From assembly GCF_000735345.1 (NCBI RefSeq), contig NZ_JMPJ01000033.1, positions 1-64,000 on the forward strand: a DNA stretch of 64,000 bases, written 5' to 3'. Below are positions 38,525 through 51,200 of this stretch, one piece after another. This stretch comes from Ewingella americana ATCC 33852 (GTDB lineage Bacteria; Pseudomonadota; Gammaproteobacteria; Enterobacterales; Enterobacteriaceae). The position numbers and the translations under genes were made by a program. How positions within the stretch are numbered: position 1 is the stretch's first letter; every line of letters starts with the position of its first letter. Under the pieces are notes generated by a model. That model ran no database searches, was not told where the DNA came from, and worked only from the letters and a program-made list of their open reading frames with translations.

Positions 38525-40807
38525 ATGCTCAATCAAGAACTTGAACTCAGTCTCAACATGGCTTTCGCAAGAGCCCGTGAGCACCGGCATGAGTTTATGA
38601 CCGTGGAGCACCTGCTGTTGGCGTTGCTTAGCAACCCGGCAGCCCGTGAAGCGCTTGAAGCTTGTACCGTTGACCTGGTGGCGTTACGCCAGGAACTGGA
38701 AGCGTTCATCGAACAAACCACGCCCACCTTACCTGCCAGTGAAGAAGAGCGCGACACCCAGCCTACGCTGAGTTTCCAGCGCGTTCTGCAACGTGCGGTA
38801 TTCCACGTGCAATCTTCCGGTCGTAGTGAAGTGTCTGGCGCAAACGTTCTGGTCGCGATATTCAGCGAACAGGAATCCCAGGCCGCATATCTGCTGCGTA
38901 AACATGACGTTAGCCGTCTCGACGTGGTGAACTTCATCTCTCACGGTACCCGTAAAGATGAGCCAGGTCAGGCGCCAAACAACAACGCAGAGAACCCAGT
39001 TAACGAAGAGCAGTCGGCGGGGGAAGATCGTATGGAGAACTTCACCACTAACCTTAACCAGTTGGCGCGCGTGGGGGGTATCGACCCGCTGATTGGCCGT
39101 GACAAAGAGCTTGAGCGTGCGATTCAGGTTCTCTGCCGTCGTCGCAAAAATAACCCACTGTTGGTGGGGGAGTCAGGCGTGGGTAAAACCGCTATCGCCG
39201 AGGGTCTAGCCTGGAGAATCGAGCAGGGCGACGTGCCTGAAGTGATGGCCGATTGCACCCTGTACTCACTCGACATCGGTTCACTGCTGGCGGGCACTAA
39301 ATACCGCGGTGACTTCGAAAAACGTTTTAAATCACTGCTGAAGCAGCTTGAGCAAGACAAAAACAGCATCCTGTTTATTGATGAAATCCATACCATCATC
39401 GGGGCAGGCGCGGCGTCTGGCGGCCAAGTTGATGCAGCAAACCTGATTAAGCCACTGCTTTCTAGCGGCAAAATTCGGGTTATCGGCTCAACGACTTATC
39501 AGGAGTTCAGCAACATCTTCGAAAAAGACCGTGCTTTGGCGCGTCGCTTCCAGAAGATTGATATTACTGAGCCAACCGTCGAAGAGACCGTGCAGATCAT
39601 TAATGGTCTGAAAACCAAATATGAAGCTCACCACGATGTGCGTTACACCGCGAAAGCCGTGCGCGCTGCCGTTGAGCTGTCAGTGAAATACATTAATGAC
39701 CGTCATCTGCCGGACAAGGCGATTGACGTGATTGACGAAGCGGGCGCGCGCAGCCGGTTAATGCCGGTCAGCAAGCGCAAGAAAACGGTTAACGTCAGCG
39801 ACATCGAAAGCGTGGTTGCGCGCATCGCGCGTATTCCAGAGAAAACAGTATCGGCCACCGACCGTGACGTGCTGAAGAATCTGGGCGATCGCCTGAAAAT
39901 GCTGGTATTCGGGCAAGATCCGGCGATTGAAGCACTGACCGAGGCGATCAAAATGAGCCGCGCCGGTCTGGGCCAAGATCATAAGCCTGTCGGTTCCTTC
40001 CTGTTCGCCGGTCCGACCGGTGTGGGTAAAACCGAAGTGACCGTACAGCTGGCGAAAGCGTTAGACATTGAGCTGCTGCGTTTCGATATGTCCGAATACA
40101 TGGAGCGTCACACCGTCAGCCGTTTGATTGGTGCGCCTCCGGGCTATGTCGGCTTTGACCAAGGCGGTTTGCTGACTGACGCGGTACTGAAGCACCCGCA
40201 CGCGGTTGTGCTGCTGGATGAAATCGAGAAAGCGCACCCGGACGTCTTCAACTTGCTGTTGCAGGTGATGGACAACGGTACGCTGACCGACAACAACGGC
40301 CGTAAAGCGGACTTCCGTAACGTCATTCTGGTCATGACCACCAACGCCGGCGTGCGTGAAACTGAGCGCAGATCTATTGGTCTGGTGCATCAGGATAACA
40401 GCCCGGACGCGATGGAAGAGATCAAGAAAGTGTTCACGCCAGAGTTCCGTAACCGTCTCGACAACGTGATTTGGTTCAACCACCTGTCTACTGAAGTTAT
40501 TCAGCAGGTTGTCGACAAATTCATCGTTGAACTTCAGGCGCAGCTGGATGCGAAAGGCGTGTCTCTGGAAGTCAGCGACGAAGCGCGCGACTGGTTGACA
40601 GTCAAAGGCTACGACCGCGCCATGGGCGCACGTCCAATGACCCGTGCCGTGCAGGAAAACCTGAAGAAACCGTTGGCTAATGAACTGCTGTTTGGTTCGC
40701 TGGTTGATGGCGGTTCAGTCTCCGTGGGCCTCGATAAGAGTGCCGATAAACTGACGTACCATTTCATGAGTGCGCAGAACAAGAAAGCGGAAGGCGCGGT
40801 GCACTAA
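38525..40807 (+). CDS. clpA: ATP-dependent Clp protease ATPase subunit ClpA
   Basis: The hexameric unfoldase that feeds ClpP. From the ATG at 38525 it has 760 residues (E. coli 758); GGGAGG lies six bases upstream, and a GTG two codons earlier would overlap this site. The double N-domain (LNQELELSLNMAF) is followed by two AAA+ modules, Walker A GESGVGKTAIAEGL and GPTGVGKTEVTVQL, with Walker B ILFIDEIHT and VVLLDEIEKAHPD. The ClpP-docking loop sequence IGL is within RSIGLVHQ. Confidence 0.97.
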   Translation: MLNQELELSLNMAFARAREHRHEFMTVEHLLLALLSNPAAREALEACTVDLVALRQELEAFIEQTTPTLPASEEERDTQPTLSFQRVLQRAVFHVQSSGRSEVSGANVLVAIFSEQESQAAYLLRKHDVSRLDVVNFISHGTRKDEPGQAPNNNAENPVNEEQSAGEDRMENFTTNLNQLARVGGIDPLIGRDKELERAIQVLCRRRKNNPLLVGESGVGKTAIAEGLAWRIEQGDVPEVMADCTLYSLDIGSLLAGTKYRGDFEKRFKSLLKQLEQDKNSILFIDEIHTIIGAGAASGGQVDAANLIKPLLSSGKIRVIGSTTYQEFSNIFEKDRALARRFQKIDITEPTVEETVQIINGLKTKYEAHHDVRYTAKAVRAAVELSVKYINDRHLPDKAIDVIDEAGARSRLMPVSKRKKTVNVSDIESVVARIARIPEKTVSATDRDVLKNLGDRLKMLVFGQDPAIEALTEAIKMSRAGLGQDHKPVGSFLFAGPTGVGKTEVTVQLAKALDIELLRFDMSEYMERHTVSRLIGAPPGYVGFDQGGLLTDAVLKHPHAVVLLDEIEKAHPDVFNLLLQVMDNGTLTDNNGRKADFRNVILVMTTNAGVRETERRSIGLVHQDNSPDAMEEIKKVFTPEFRNRLDNVIWFNHLSTEVIQQVVDKFIVELQAQLDAKGVSLEVSDEARDWLTVKGYDRAMGARPMTRAVQENLKKPLANELLFGSLVDGGSVSVGLDKSADKLTYHFMSAQNKKAEGAVH

Positions 40808-40826
40808 TCACCGGTAGCTGAAAAGT

Positions 40827-40856
40827 AAAAAGGCGATGGAAACATCGCCTTTTTTT
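40827..40856 (+). terminator. clpA terminator
   Basis: AAAAAGGCGATG, tetraloop GAAA, CATCGCCTTTTTTT. A strong Rho-independent terminator 19 bases after clpA. In E. coli a serine tRNA gene follows here; none is present. Confidence 0.9.
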
Positions 40857-40956
40857 ATGCCTGTTTTCCGTCAAATTTCAGTTGAGTGAAGGTAATAACC
40901 TGAAGCTGATAAAAGAGGAAAATAGCGGGAAGTGCCGAATTGCGGACACCACAAAA

Positions 40957-40981
40957 CGCCCTTGCAAAAGCAGGAAGGGCG
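40957..40981 (-). terminator. infA terminator
   Basis: Minus strand CGCCCTT, an 11-base loop, AAGGGCG, then TTTTGTGG. Two more short hairpins lie between it and infA: ATCGCTG/CAGCGAT (41000-41018) and AGCCGC/GCGGCT (41024-41041, across the stop codon). Confidence 0.6.
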
Positions 40982-41032
40982 AAGAGGGTATCCTCGGATA
41001 TCGCTGGAAATCAGCGATGAGTGAGCCGCCTG

Positions 41033-41269
<237 letters not shown>

Positions 41270-41344
41270 CTACCATAGTTTTTAACCGGCGTGATAATGC
41301 CGAAAAACCCACATTATGTAAAGAAGTATGGTTGACGATCGCAT

Positions 41345-42079
41345 CTATTCCCTATCCATCGGGACTGTCGGCAGGTCTTCATAACGTGGGGATAAGTCTT
41401 GGGGCAGCCAGCATTCCGGCGGTAATTGTTGCTGTGAAAGCCGGGAAAGCGACTGCAAAAATTGGCGGCGTGGGATCTCTCTCGCACCCAGCGACGCAGT
41501 GTGAGGGTTGAGCACCTGACAGTCAATCAGTTCTCCACCATAGCGGGTGAAATGTTGGCAAAAAATCATCACGGCGCACTTTGAGGCGTTATCCCGGCGG
41601 CTGAACATTGATTCTCCACAGAATAATCCGCCGACATTCACGCCGTACATGCCGCCCACCAGTTCATCGCCGTCCCACACTTCAATCGAGTGCGCGTGAC
41701 CCGCTTCGTGCAACTCCTGATAACCGCGTTTGACCAGCGGGCCAATCCAAGTGCCTTCATCACGCTGCTGAGAGCACGCGTGAATCACCTCAGCGAACGC
41801 TTTGTTAAGCGTGAAGCGATAGGGTTCCCGACGCATAAAACGGCGCAGGCTGCGGCTGATATGGCGCTCTTCGGGGTAGAGCACGGCCCGTGGGTCAGGG
41901 GACCACCATAGAATCACTTCCCCCGGCTCGAACCAAGGGAAGATGCCGCTGTGATAAGCCGAAAGCAGGCGAGGGGAGGTTAAATCCCCGCCCAGCGCCA
42001 GCAGGCCGTTGGGTTCATGCAGCGCCGTCTCCGGGTTAGGGAAGGCGACGGAGTTAGCTTCAAGCTTGACTAACCGCAT
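41345..42079 (-). CDS. aat: Leucyl/phenylalanyl-tRNA-protein transferase
   Basis: It attaches Leu or Phe to the N-terminus of proteins ending in Arg or Lys, making ClpS/ClpAP substrates. It has 244 residues from the ATG at 42079 ([17 protein letters not shown]), with AAGGA just ahead; an ATG five codons earlier would put that site inside the gene. Conserved blocks are [41 protein letters not shown] and [19 protein letters not shown]. Functionally linked to clpS-clpA nearby. It lies 31 bases after cydC. Confidence 0.97.
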   Translation of the reverse strand: MRLVKLEANSVAFPNPETALHEPNGLLALGGDLTSPRLLSAYHSGIFPWFEPGEVILWWSPDPRAVLYPEERHISRSLRRFMRREPYRFTLNKAFAEVIHACSQQRDEGTWIGPLVKRGYQELHEAGHAHSIEVWDGDELVGGMYGVNVGGLFCGESMFSRRDNASKCAVMIFCQHFTRYGGELIDCQVLNPHTASLGAREIPRRQFLQSLSRLSQQQLPPECWLPQDLSPRYEDLPTVPMDRE

Positions 42080-42110
42080 AGGGTCCTTATTCATTGGTCA
42101 AAAAAGTCGG

Positions 42111-43832
42111 TCAGCCGCGCGCACGAAAACGTGCATAGCGACTCGCCATGCCGATCAGCGCGTGGTGAGAGCCTTCCTCAACGATTTGACCCTCTTCCAT
42201 CACGCAGATCTTATCCATATTTTCCAAGCCGTAGAGGCGATGGGTAATTAAGATTAGCGTCTTTTTTTCACAATGTTGGCGCAGCAGCGCCAGAATATGA
42301 CGTTCGGTTTCCGCGTCCAGACCCTCTGTCGGCTCATCCAGCAGCCACAGCGGCGCGTTATGCAAGATAGCGCGCGCCAAGCCAAGGCGACGCTGTTCGC
42401 CGCCAGAGAGCTGTCTTCCGCCTTCTCCTAGCCAGCTGTTTAAGCCATCGCCGACCAGCAAGGCTTGAAGATCAACCGCTTCCAGCGCCTTGACCAGTTG
42501 CTCGTCGCTACTTGCCGGAGCCACCATGCGCAGGTTTTCCCGCAGCGTGGTGTTGAAGATATGCACTCGCTGGCTGACCACGGTCATCGTTTGGCGCAGC
42601 GTGGCTTCATCGTAATCCGTAATCGCCGTGCCGTTAATGTTCAGGCAGCCTTGGTTGCTGTCCCACGCGCGGGTGATCAGCTGTAACAGCGTCGACTTAC
42701 CGCAGCCGGTTTGGCCGAGCAGCGCCACGTGTTCGCCAGCATTAACCTGCAGATTGATGCCTTTCAGCACCGGCAGCGGCTGCCCCGGATAAGTAAAGCT
42801 TAGGTTTTCAATCTCCAGCGCGACCTGCTGTTCAGCCTGTGGGCCGTGCGCCGGGAAGCTGACGGCGGGCTGCTGCTGAATTATCTGCGTTACGCGCTGG
42901 GCCGAGGCAATGACTTGCCCCAGATGCTGGAAGGCCGCGGCGACCGGGCCGAGCGCCTCGAAGGCGGCCAGCGGGGTGAAGACAAACAGGGCAATCAGCG
43001 CGCCGGGCTGGACGATATCGCCAATGCCACCGGCAGCCAGCCACAGCATCAGCGTAACGGTCAATCCGGCGCTGGCAATGATCATCGCCTGCGACAGGCC
43101 TGAAAGCTTGGCTTGCTGCTGTTGGCGGCTCACCCAGCGGCTTTCCGTCTCATTCATGCTCTGGCGAAAACGCGCCTGTGCGCCAAACACCGCCAGTTCT
43201 GACTGGCCCTGCAACCATGAATTGAGCTGGGTGCGATAGGTGCCGCGCAGCTCGGTTAATTCGCGGCCAATCGGCTGGCCCGCGCGGTAAAACACCAGAG
43301 GTAACAACAGCATCAGCAGCAGCATGATGCCGCCGAGCGTCAGGGCCAGATGCAGGTCGAGGAAGCTCAGGCCAAAAGTGACCACCACGATGATCACCAA
43401 GGCGCTGACCAGCGGCGAGATAACCCGCAGGTAGAGGTGGTCGAGCGTGTCGACGTCGGCAACCAGCCGATTGAGCAAATCTGCCTGACGGAAGCGGGCA
43501 ATGCCGCCCGGAGAGAGCGGCATGATTTTGGTGAAGGTGAACACCCGCAGATGGGCTAAGACGCGGAAAGTGGCGTCGTGGCTCACCAGACGTTCCGCAT
43601 AGCGCCCCGCCGTGCGGAAGATTGCCGCGCCGCGCACACCGGCAGCGGGCAGCATGTAGTTGAAAGTATAAAGCCCGGCGAGGCCCGCCAGCGCTGACGC
43701 CGCGAGGAACCAGCCGGAGAGGGTCAGCAGGCCAATACTCGCCAACAGGGTGATGATCGCCAGCACAATGCCCAGCGACAGGCGCAGCCAATGGCGGCGA
43801 TAAAGAGCCAGATAAGGCAGTAGAATTTTCAT
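42111..43832 (-). CDS. cydC: Glutathione/L-cysteine exporter ABC half-transporter CydC
   Basis: Half of the heterodimeric CydDC exporter that sends cysteine and glutathione to the periplasm and is needed for cytochrome bd assembly. It has 573 residues: six membrane helices (1-300) and an ATPase with Walker A GQTGCGKSTLLQL, signature LSGGEQRRLGLARAIL and Walker B LWLLDEPTEGLD. It starts two bases after the cydD stop, so the two are translated together. Confidence 0.96.
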   Translation of the reverse strand: MKILLPYLALYRRHWLRLSLGIVLAIITLLASIGLLTLSGWFLAASALAGLAGLYTFNYMLPAAGVRGAAIFRTAGRYAERLVSHDATFRVLAHLRVFTFTKIMPLSPGGIARFRQADLLNRLVADVDTLDHLYLRVISPLVSALVIIVVVTFGLSFLDLHLALTLGGIMLLLMLLLPLVFYRAGQPIGRELTELRGTYRTQLNSWLQGQSELAVFGAQARFRQSMNETESRWVSRQQQQAKLSGLSQAMIIASAGLTVTLMLWLAAGGIGDIVQPGALIALFVFTPLAAFEALGPVAAAFQHLGQVIASAQRVTQIIQQQPAVSFPAHGPQAEQQVALEIENLSFTYPGQPLPVLKGINLQVNAGEHVALLGQTGCGKSTLLQLITRAWDSNQGCLNINGTAITDYDEATLRQTMTVVSQRVHIFNTTLRENLRMVAPASSDEQLVKALEAVDLQALLVGDGLNSWLGEGGRQLSGGEQRRLGLARAILHNAPLWLLDEPTEGLDAETERHILALLRQHCEKKTLILITHRLYGLENMDKICVMEEGQIVEEGSHHALIGMASRYARFRARG

Positions 43833-43834
43833 GT

Positions 43835-45607
43835 TTATAGCTCCTGACTGCGCTGAGCTAACAATCGGGAAAATGCGCCATTCCCGCTCGCCAATTGTTG
43901 ATAACCACCTTGCTCAATCAGCAAGCCTTTATCCATCACCCACACTTCGTCGTATTGCTGAGTGTCTTCTAACTGATGGGTCACCAGCAGCGTGGTTTGT
44001 GATTGAGAAGCCACGTTCAGCGCCTGCATCACCCGTTTTTCACTGTGAGCGTCGAGGCTGGCGGTGGGTTCATCTAACAGCAGCAGGTGGCAAGGGGAGA
44101 GCAGGGCGCGAGCCACGGCAACGCGCTGAGCCTGCCCGACTGAGAGCCGCGCCGCGCTGTCGCCAAGCTCGGTGTCTAAACCTTCAGGCAGCAGCGGGAG
44201 AAACTCGCTGACATAGGCGCGCTCGATGGCAGATTGCAGCTGCGCTTCGCTGGCATCCGGCCAGCCCAGCAGGATATTGGCTCGCAGGCTCTGCTCCGGA
44301 AGGTGTGGGTTTTGCCCCACCCAGCTGAGCTGCTGGCGCCAGTCCGCTCGGGCTATCTGCTGCAATTCGATGCCATTGGCCTTGAGTGAGCCTTGATAAG
44401 GCAGGAAGCCGAGCAGGGCATTGAGCAGGGAGCTTTTCCCCGCGCCGCTCAGGCCAACCAGCGCCACGCGCTTGCCCGCAGGCAGGGTGAAGTTGAGCGG
44501 GCCAGCCAGCGTTTTGCCGTCCGGCGAGCGGATAATCAGGTCGACGGCTTCCAATGAAATGGCGCTCTCTGCCTCTGTCGGCCAAGGCTGGGTGCCTTCG
44601 CCCTGACTTTCAGCTTCGGCACTCAGGAAGGTCAGCAGGCTCTCTGCCGCGCCCACCGCCTGCGCTTTCGCATGGTAGAAAGTGCCTAAATCGCGCAGCG
44701 GCTGGAAAAACTCGGGAGCCAGTATCAGCACCAAGAAACCGGCAAATAGCGTGACGGGCGTGCCGTAGCTGCCGAAATTCAATTCTCCAAGATAGGAGAA
44801 GCCGAAGTAGACCGCGACCACGGCGATGGAGATTGAAGCGAAGAACTCCAGCACGGCGGAAGATAAAAACGCCAGACGCAGCACGTCCATGGTGCGAGCG
44901 CGGAAGCTTTCGGTGGAGCGTTGGATCTGCGCTGTCTCGGCCTTTGCGCGGTGGAACAGGCGCAGCGTATCCAAGCCGCGCAGGCTGTCCAAGAAATTGC
45001 CACTCAGGCGGGCGAGGGCGGTGAAGTTGCGGCGATTAGCATCCGCCGCGCCCATGCCGACCAAGGCCATAAAGATAGGAATTAACGGTGCGGTGACCAG
45101 CAGGATCATGCCCGCGGCCCAGTTGATCGGGAAAATACTCACCAGAATCAGCAGAGGAATAATCCCCGCCAGCGCAATCTGCGGCAGGTAGCGGGAGTAG
45201 TAATCCTGCATCTCTTCGATTTGCTCGAGGATGATGGTGGCCCAGCTTCCCGCTGGTTTGCCTTGGATCCACGCCGGGCCAAGCTTCTCCAACCTGTCGA
45301 GCACCAATTTGCGCATTTCCCGGCGAATAATTTTGCCGCAAATAAAGCCCACTTGCTCACGCAGCCAAGTGACCACGGCGCGAAGAATGAAGGTCAGTGC
45401 CAACAGCAGGAAGCTTTGCACCAGCTGGTCGCGAGGCGTGTTTTGAATAATTAAGCTGTGGAGCAGGCCCGCCATTAACCAAGCTTGGGCAAGAATGAGT
45501 AAACCGGAGAGTAAGCCCAGCATCATTGAAAGGCGTATCCAGCCTTTGGCGCGTGAGCTTTGTTGCTTTAACCAGCGGGTGAGTTCTTGTTGTCGTGTTT
45601 TATTCAT
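43835..45607 (-). CDS. cydD: Glutathione/L-cysteine exporter ABC half-transporter CydD
   Basis: Partner of CydC: 590 residues from the ATG at 45607 (MNKTRQQELTRWLKQQ), close to E. coli's 588. The open frame continues to 45754 but without membrane-protein character. Six helices precede the ATPase: Walker [15 protein letters not shown], signature LSVGQAQRVAVARALL (a Val for the usual Gly, as in the family), Walker B LLLLDEPTASLDA. Upstream, 255 bases to the trxB terminator hold the promoter; I could not fix an FNR site there. Confidence 0.96.
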   Translation of the reverse strand: MNKTRQQELTRWLKQQSSRAKGWIRLSMMLGLLSGLLILAQAWLMAGLLHSLIIQNTPRDQLVQSFLLLALTFILRAVVTWLREQVGFICGKIIRREMRKLVLDRLEKLGPAWIQGKPAGSWATIILEQIEEMQDYYSRYLPQIALAGIIPLLILVSIFPINWAAGMILLVTAPLIPIFMALVGMGAADANRRNFTALARLSGNFLDSLRGLDTLRLFHRAKAETAQIQRSTESFRARTMDVLRLAFLSSAVLEFFASISIAVVAVYFGFSYLGELNFGSYGTPVTLFAGFLVLILAPEFFQPLRDLGTFYHAKAQAVGAAESLLTFLSAEAESQGEGTQPWPTEAESAISLEAVDLIIRSPDGKTLAGPLNFTLPAGKRVALVGLSGAGKSSLLNALLGFLPYQGSLKANGIELQQIARADWRQQLSWVGQNPHLPEQSLRANILLGWPDASEAQLQSAIERAYVSEFLPLLPEGLDTELGDSAARLSVGQAQRVAVARALLSPCHLLLLDEPTASLDAHSEKRVMQALNVASQSQTTLLVTHQLEDTQQYDEVWVMDKGLLIEQGGYQQLASGNGAFSRLLAQRSQEL

Positions 45608-45862
45608 CAGGCAATCAGTCTGCGCAGCAATACAGAAATCACAGGGGTATTTCCGTATAGAGTGACATGCGATTGAACGGAGAGTCAGGATGACGCAGAA
45701 GAAGCCCGCTCGCAGGTCGCATGATCCAAAAAAGCGCCGCCACGGCGGTGCCATTACCCGTGCATTCCGAGCTGAGTCGAAAGCTCGCTCATGTTACATG
45801 TTCGGACTTACGCTGAAAAATCTATTTCTATAAAAACGGTTATTTGCATAGAAAACAAAACA

Positions 45863-45888
45863 ATGAGGCGACCGATTGGCCGCCTCAT
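45863..45888 (-). terminator. trxB terminator
   Basis: Minus strand ATGAGGCG-g-CC, loop AATC, GG-t-CGCCTCAT, then TGTTTTG. It lies 31 bases after trxB. Confidence 0.7.
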
Positions 45889-45919
45889 GAGGAGTTAACG
45901 CTTGTCTGGCATTCAGCAA

Positions 45920-47621
<1,702 letters not shown>

Positions 47622-48116
47622 ATGGTAGACAACAAAAAGCGTCCGGGAAAAGATCTCGACCGTATTGACCGTAACATCCTCAACGAACTGCAAAAGGATG
47701 GCCGGATCTCAAACGTCGAGCTTTCCAAACGAGTGGGATTATCTCCAACACCGTGTCTGGAGCGCGTTCGTCGTTTAGAACGTCAAGGCTTCATTAACGG
47801 ATATACCGCGTTGCTCAATCCACACTATCTGGATGCATCGCTGCTGGTGTTTGTTGAGATAACACTCAACCGTGGTGCACCGGACGTGTTTGAGCAATTC
47901 AATGCAGCAGTACAAAAACTTGAAGATATTCAGGAGTGTCATTTGGTTTCTGGGGATTTCGACTACCTGTTGAAAACCCGCGTACCTGACATGTCAGCCT
48001 ATCGTAAGTTGTTAGGTGAGACATTACTTCGACTGCCGGGCGTTAACGACACCCGCACCTACGTGGTGATGGAAGAAGTAAAACAAACCAACCGTCTGGT
48101 TATTAAGACCCGGTAA
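47622..48116 (+). CDS. lrp: Leucine-responsive regulatory protein
   Basis: A global feast/famine regulator that wraps DNA and senses leucine. It has 164 residues from the ATG at 47622 ([16 protein letters not shown]), matching E. coli Lrp almost residue for residue. Helix-turn-helix: [24 protein letters not shown]. The C-terminal RAM domain contains SGDFDYLL and the [14 protein letters not shown] dimer strand. The open frame continues 13 codons upstream, but the conserved start is clear. Confidence 0.97.
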   Translation: MVDNKKRPGKDLDRIDRNILNELQKDGRISNVELSKRVGLSPTPCLERVRRLERQGFINGYTALLNPHYLDASLLVFVEITLNRGAPDVFEQFNAAVQKLEDIQECHLVSGDFDYLLKTRVPDMSAYRKLLGETLLRLPGVNDTRTYVVMEEVKQTNRLVIKTR

Positions 48117-48175
48117 AGGTTCAGGTGCAAAACCTTATAAATTTAGCTACACTCCTGTGTATCTATACAGCCCCG

Positions 48176-48209
48176 GCGCCGAGGCCCGTTCTCGGCGCTG
48201 TTGCTTTTT
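48176..48209 (+). terminator. lrp terminator
   Basis: GCGCCGAG, a 7-base loop, CTCGGCGC, then TGTTGCTTTTT. It is the Rho-independent terminator of lrp and lies just before the ftsK ribosome site. Confidence 0.85.
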
Positions 48210-48237
48210 CAGCCCACAGGAACCTGGAGAGCCTTTC

Positions 48238-51200
48238 TTGAGCCAGGAATATACAGAAGATAAAGACGTTACCCTGAAAAAACTGAGCAGTAGCCGCCGC
48301 GTGTTGGAAGCTGTTCTGGTAGTGGTAGCCGTTTTCGCCGTCTACCTTATGGCGGCGCTGGTGAGTTTTAACCCCTCAGATCCAAGCTGGTCGCAGACCG
48401 CATGGCATGGACCTATTCATAACTGGGGTGGTGGTGTAGGTGCGTGGATGGCCGACACCTTGTTCTTCATTTTTGGCGTATTGGCTTACGCTATTCCCCC
48501 TATCATGCTTTGCCTGTGTTGGGCGGCGTTTCGTCAGCGTGATAATCAGGATTACATCGACTATTTCTCTTTGTCGCTGCGACTTATTGGTACGCTGGCG
48601 TTAATTCTCACGTCTTGTGGACTGGCAGCATTCAATATTGATGACCTTTATTACTTTGCCTCAGGCGGCGTGATTGGCAGTTTGCTGACCACGGCGATGA
48701 CTCCTTGGTTTAATAATGTCGGCGCGACCATGGTTCTGCTCTGTATTTGGGCGGCGGGTCTGACACTGTTTACCGGCTGGTCATGGCTGACGATTGCAGA
48801 GAAAATTGGCGGCGTGGTGCTGGGTGTTACCACCTTCATGACCAACCGTTCGCGTCGTGACGATGATTATGACTATGAAGATGATCACCATGAAAATGTT
48901 GCTCATGATAGCCATGACGATCCGTTACTCGACTCTGATTACGTGCCTTCTGCAGCAGCTAAAGCCGCCGCGGCTGCGACCGCCAGTGCCAAAGTCGCAC
49001 CGGCCAATGCCGCCGTGGATGATGAAGATGACGTGCTGTTCTCCGCGCCGTCGCTGCATGACAATGCCGAGGCCAAAACTCAGCCAGAAGCTGCGCCAGT
49101 TCAAACACCTGCTCCAGCGCCAGAGGCGACTCAGCCTGCTGCGAGTGAGGTGAGGGCACCAGCACCTGAAGTTGAGATGCCTGCTGCGCCGGTAGCGCCG
49201 GAGCCAACTATTGCTCCCGCACCGCCGCTGTATAGCTTTGAAATTCCGCAAGAAACGCCAGCTCCCCAGCAGCCAACCAAATCGCCATCTTATGATGACG
49301 ATGAGCCACGCTTAGGCAATTGGCAGGCCAGCGCGCCTGCTGAGCCGGAACGCTCGCCGTTTGATTTCAGCACCGCCCAGCGCGACAGCAGCGAAGTGAA
49401 CAGTCTGGCTGCGACCGCGGCGTTGGCAACAGGTTTAGCGCAGGCCGGGCAGTCAGCCAGTTCTGCTACTAATACCTTTATGCCCGCCTTCAGCGCGGTC
49501 AGTGACGGCAATTCGCAAGTCAAAAAAGGCGTGGGTCCTGAGCTGCCGAGGCCAAATCCGGTGCGTATTCCAACGCGTCGTGAATTGGCTTCTTATGGCA
49601 TCAAGTTACCTTCGCAGCGCATGGCCGAACAGCAGGAGCAGCTTGCTGCCCAGCAGCAGCCTGTTGCGCCAGTAAATGATGTAGACGGCGAGCAGGGCGA
49701 TGATGAAGCCGCACTGCAAGAGGCGGCACTGCGCCAGCAGTTTGCCCAGCAACAGAGTCAGCGTTACGGCGATGAGCACGTCGCGACAGAAGAAGATGAA
49801 GAGGCGGCCTTGCAAGAAGCCGAGCTTCGTCAGGCTTTCGCCGCCCGTGAGCAGAACCGTTATCAGCAGGAAGAGCAGCAAGACACCCAGCCTGCTTACT
49901 CTCAGCACAGCTCGCCACAGCAGAACCCAGTCTCTTCTGCGGCAGCGGATGCTCTCGCTGCTGCCGCGATGAACATCAGCACGCATGATGCGTTCACCTT
50001 CTCGCCAATGGCGGATTTGGTGGATGACACGCCAACAGAACCTCTGTTTACGCTATCGCCGCACAAAGAAGAAGATGAGCCAGAAGTGCCGAGTTTCGGC
50101 CAAAGCTATCGTCAGTCAGCGCCGCAGCACCAGCCTATCGAACAATATGAGGCACCGGAGCAATCGCAACCTGCTCAGCCGAACATGGATAGCCTGATCC
50201 ACCCATTCCTGATGCGTCACGAGCAGCCGCTGGTCAAACCGACCACGCCACTGCCGTCGCTCGATTTGTTAACCTCGCCGCCAGCCGAATCTGAGCCGGT
50301 AGATGAGTTTGCACTGGAACAGATGGGTAACCTGATTGAAGCGCGTCTGAACGATTACCGCATCAAAGCCGACGTGGTTGATAAGCTGCCGGGGCCGGTG
50401 ATCACCCGTTTCGAATTGGATCTGGCACCGGGCGTGAAAGCGGCACGTATCTCGAATTTGTCGCGTGACTTGGCGCGTTCACTTTCGGCGGTTGCGGTGC
50501 GCGTGGTTGAGGTTATCCCTGGAAAACCTTATGTCGGATTGGAGCTGCCAAACAAGAAGCGCCAGACCGTTTACCTGCGCGAAGTGCTGGACTGTGCCAA
50601 ATTCAAAGAGAGTCCTTCACCTCTGACCATCGTGCTGGGTAAAGATATCTCGGGTGAGCCCGTCATCGCTGACTTGGCTAAGATGCCTCACTTGCTGGTA
50701 GCAGGTACCACCGGTTCTGGTAAGTCGGTCGGCGTTAACGCCATGATCCTCAGCATGCTCTACAAAGCTACGCCGGAAGAAGTTCGCTTCATCATGATTG
50801 ACCCGAAAATGCTCGAACTTTCGGTCTATGAGGGCATTCCACACCTGTTAACCGAGGTGGTCACTGACATGAAAGACGCCGCCAATGCGCTGCGCTGGTG
50901 TGTCGGTGAGATGGAACGCCGCTATAAGCTGATGTCGGCATTGGGTGTGCGTAATCTGGCGGGTTATAACGAGCGAGTTGAGCAAGCCGAAGCCATGGGC
51001 CGCCCGATCCCGGATCCATTCTGGAAACCGGGTGATGGCATGGCCGCTGAGCCGCCTTATCTGGAAAAAGAGCCATTTATTGTCGTGTTGGTCGATGAGT
51101 TCGCTGACCTGATGATGACGGTAGGTAAGAAGGTTGAAGAGCTGATTGCGCGTTTGGCGCAGAAAGCCCGTGCGGCCGGTATTCACCTGGTTCTGGCAAC

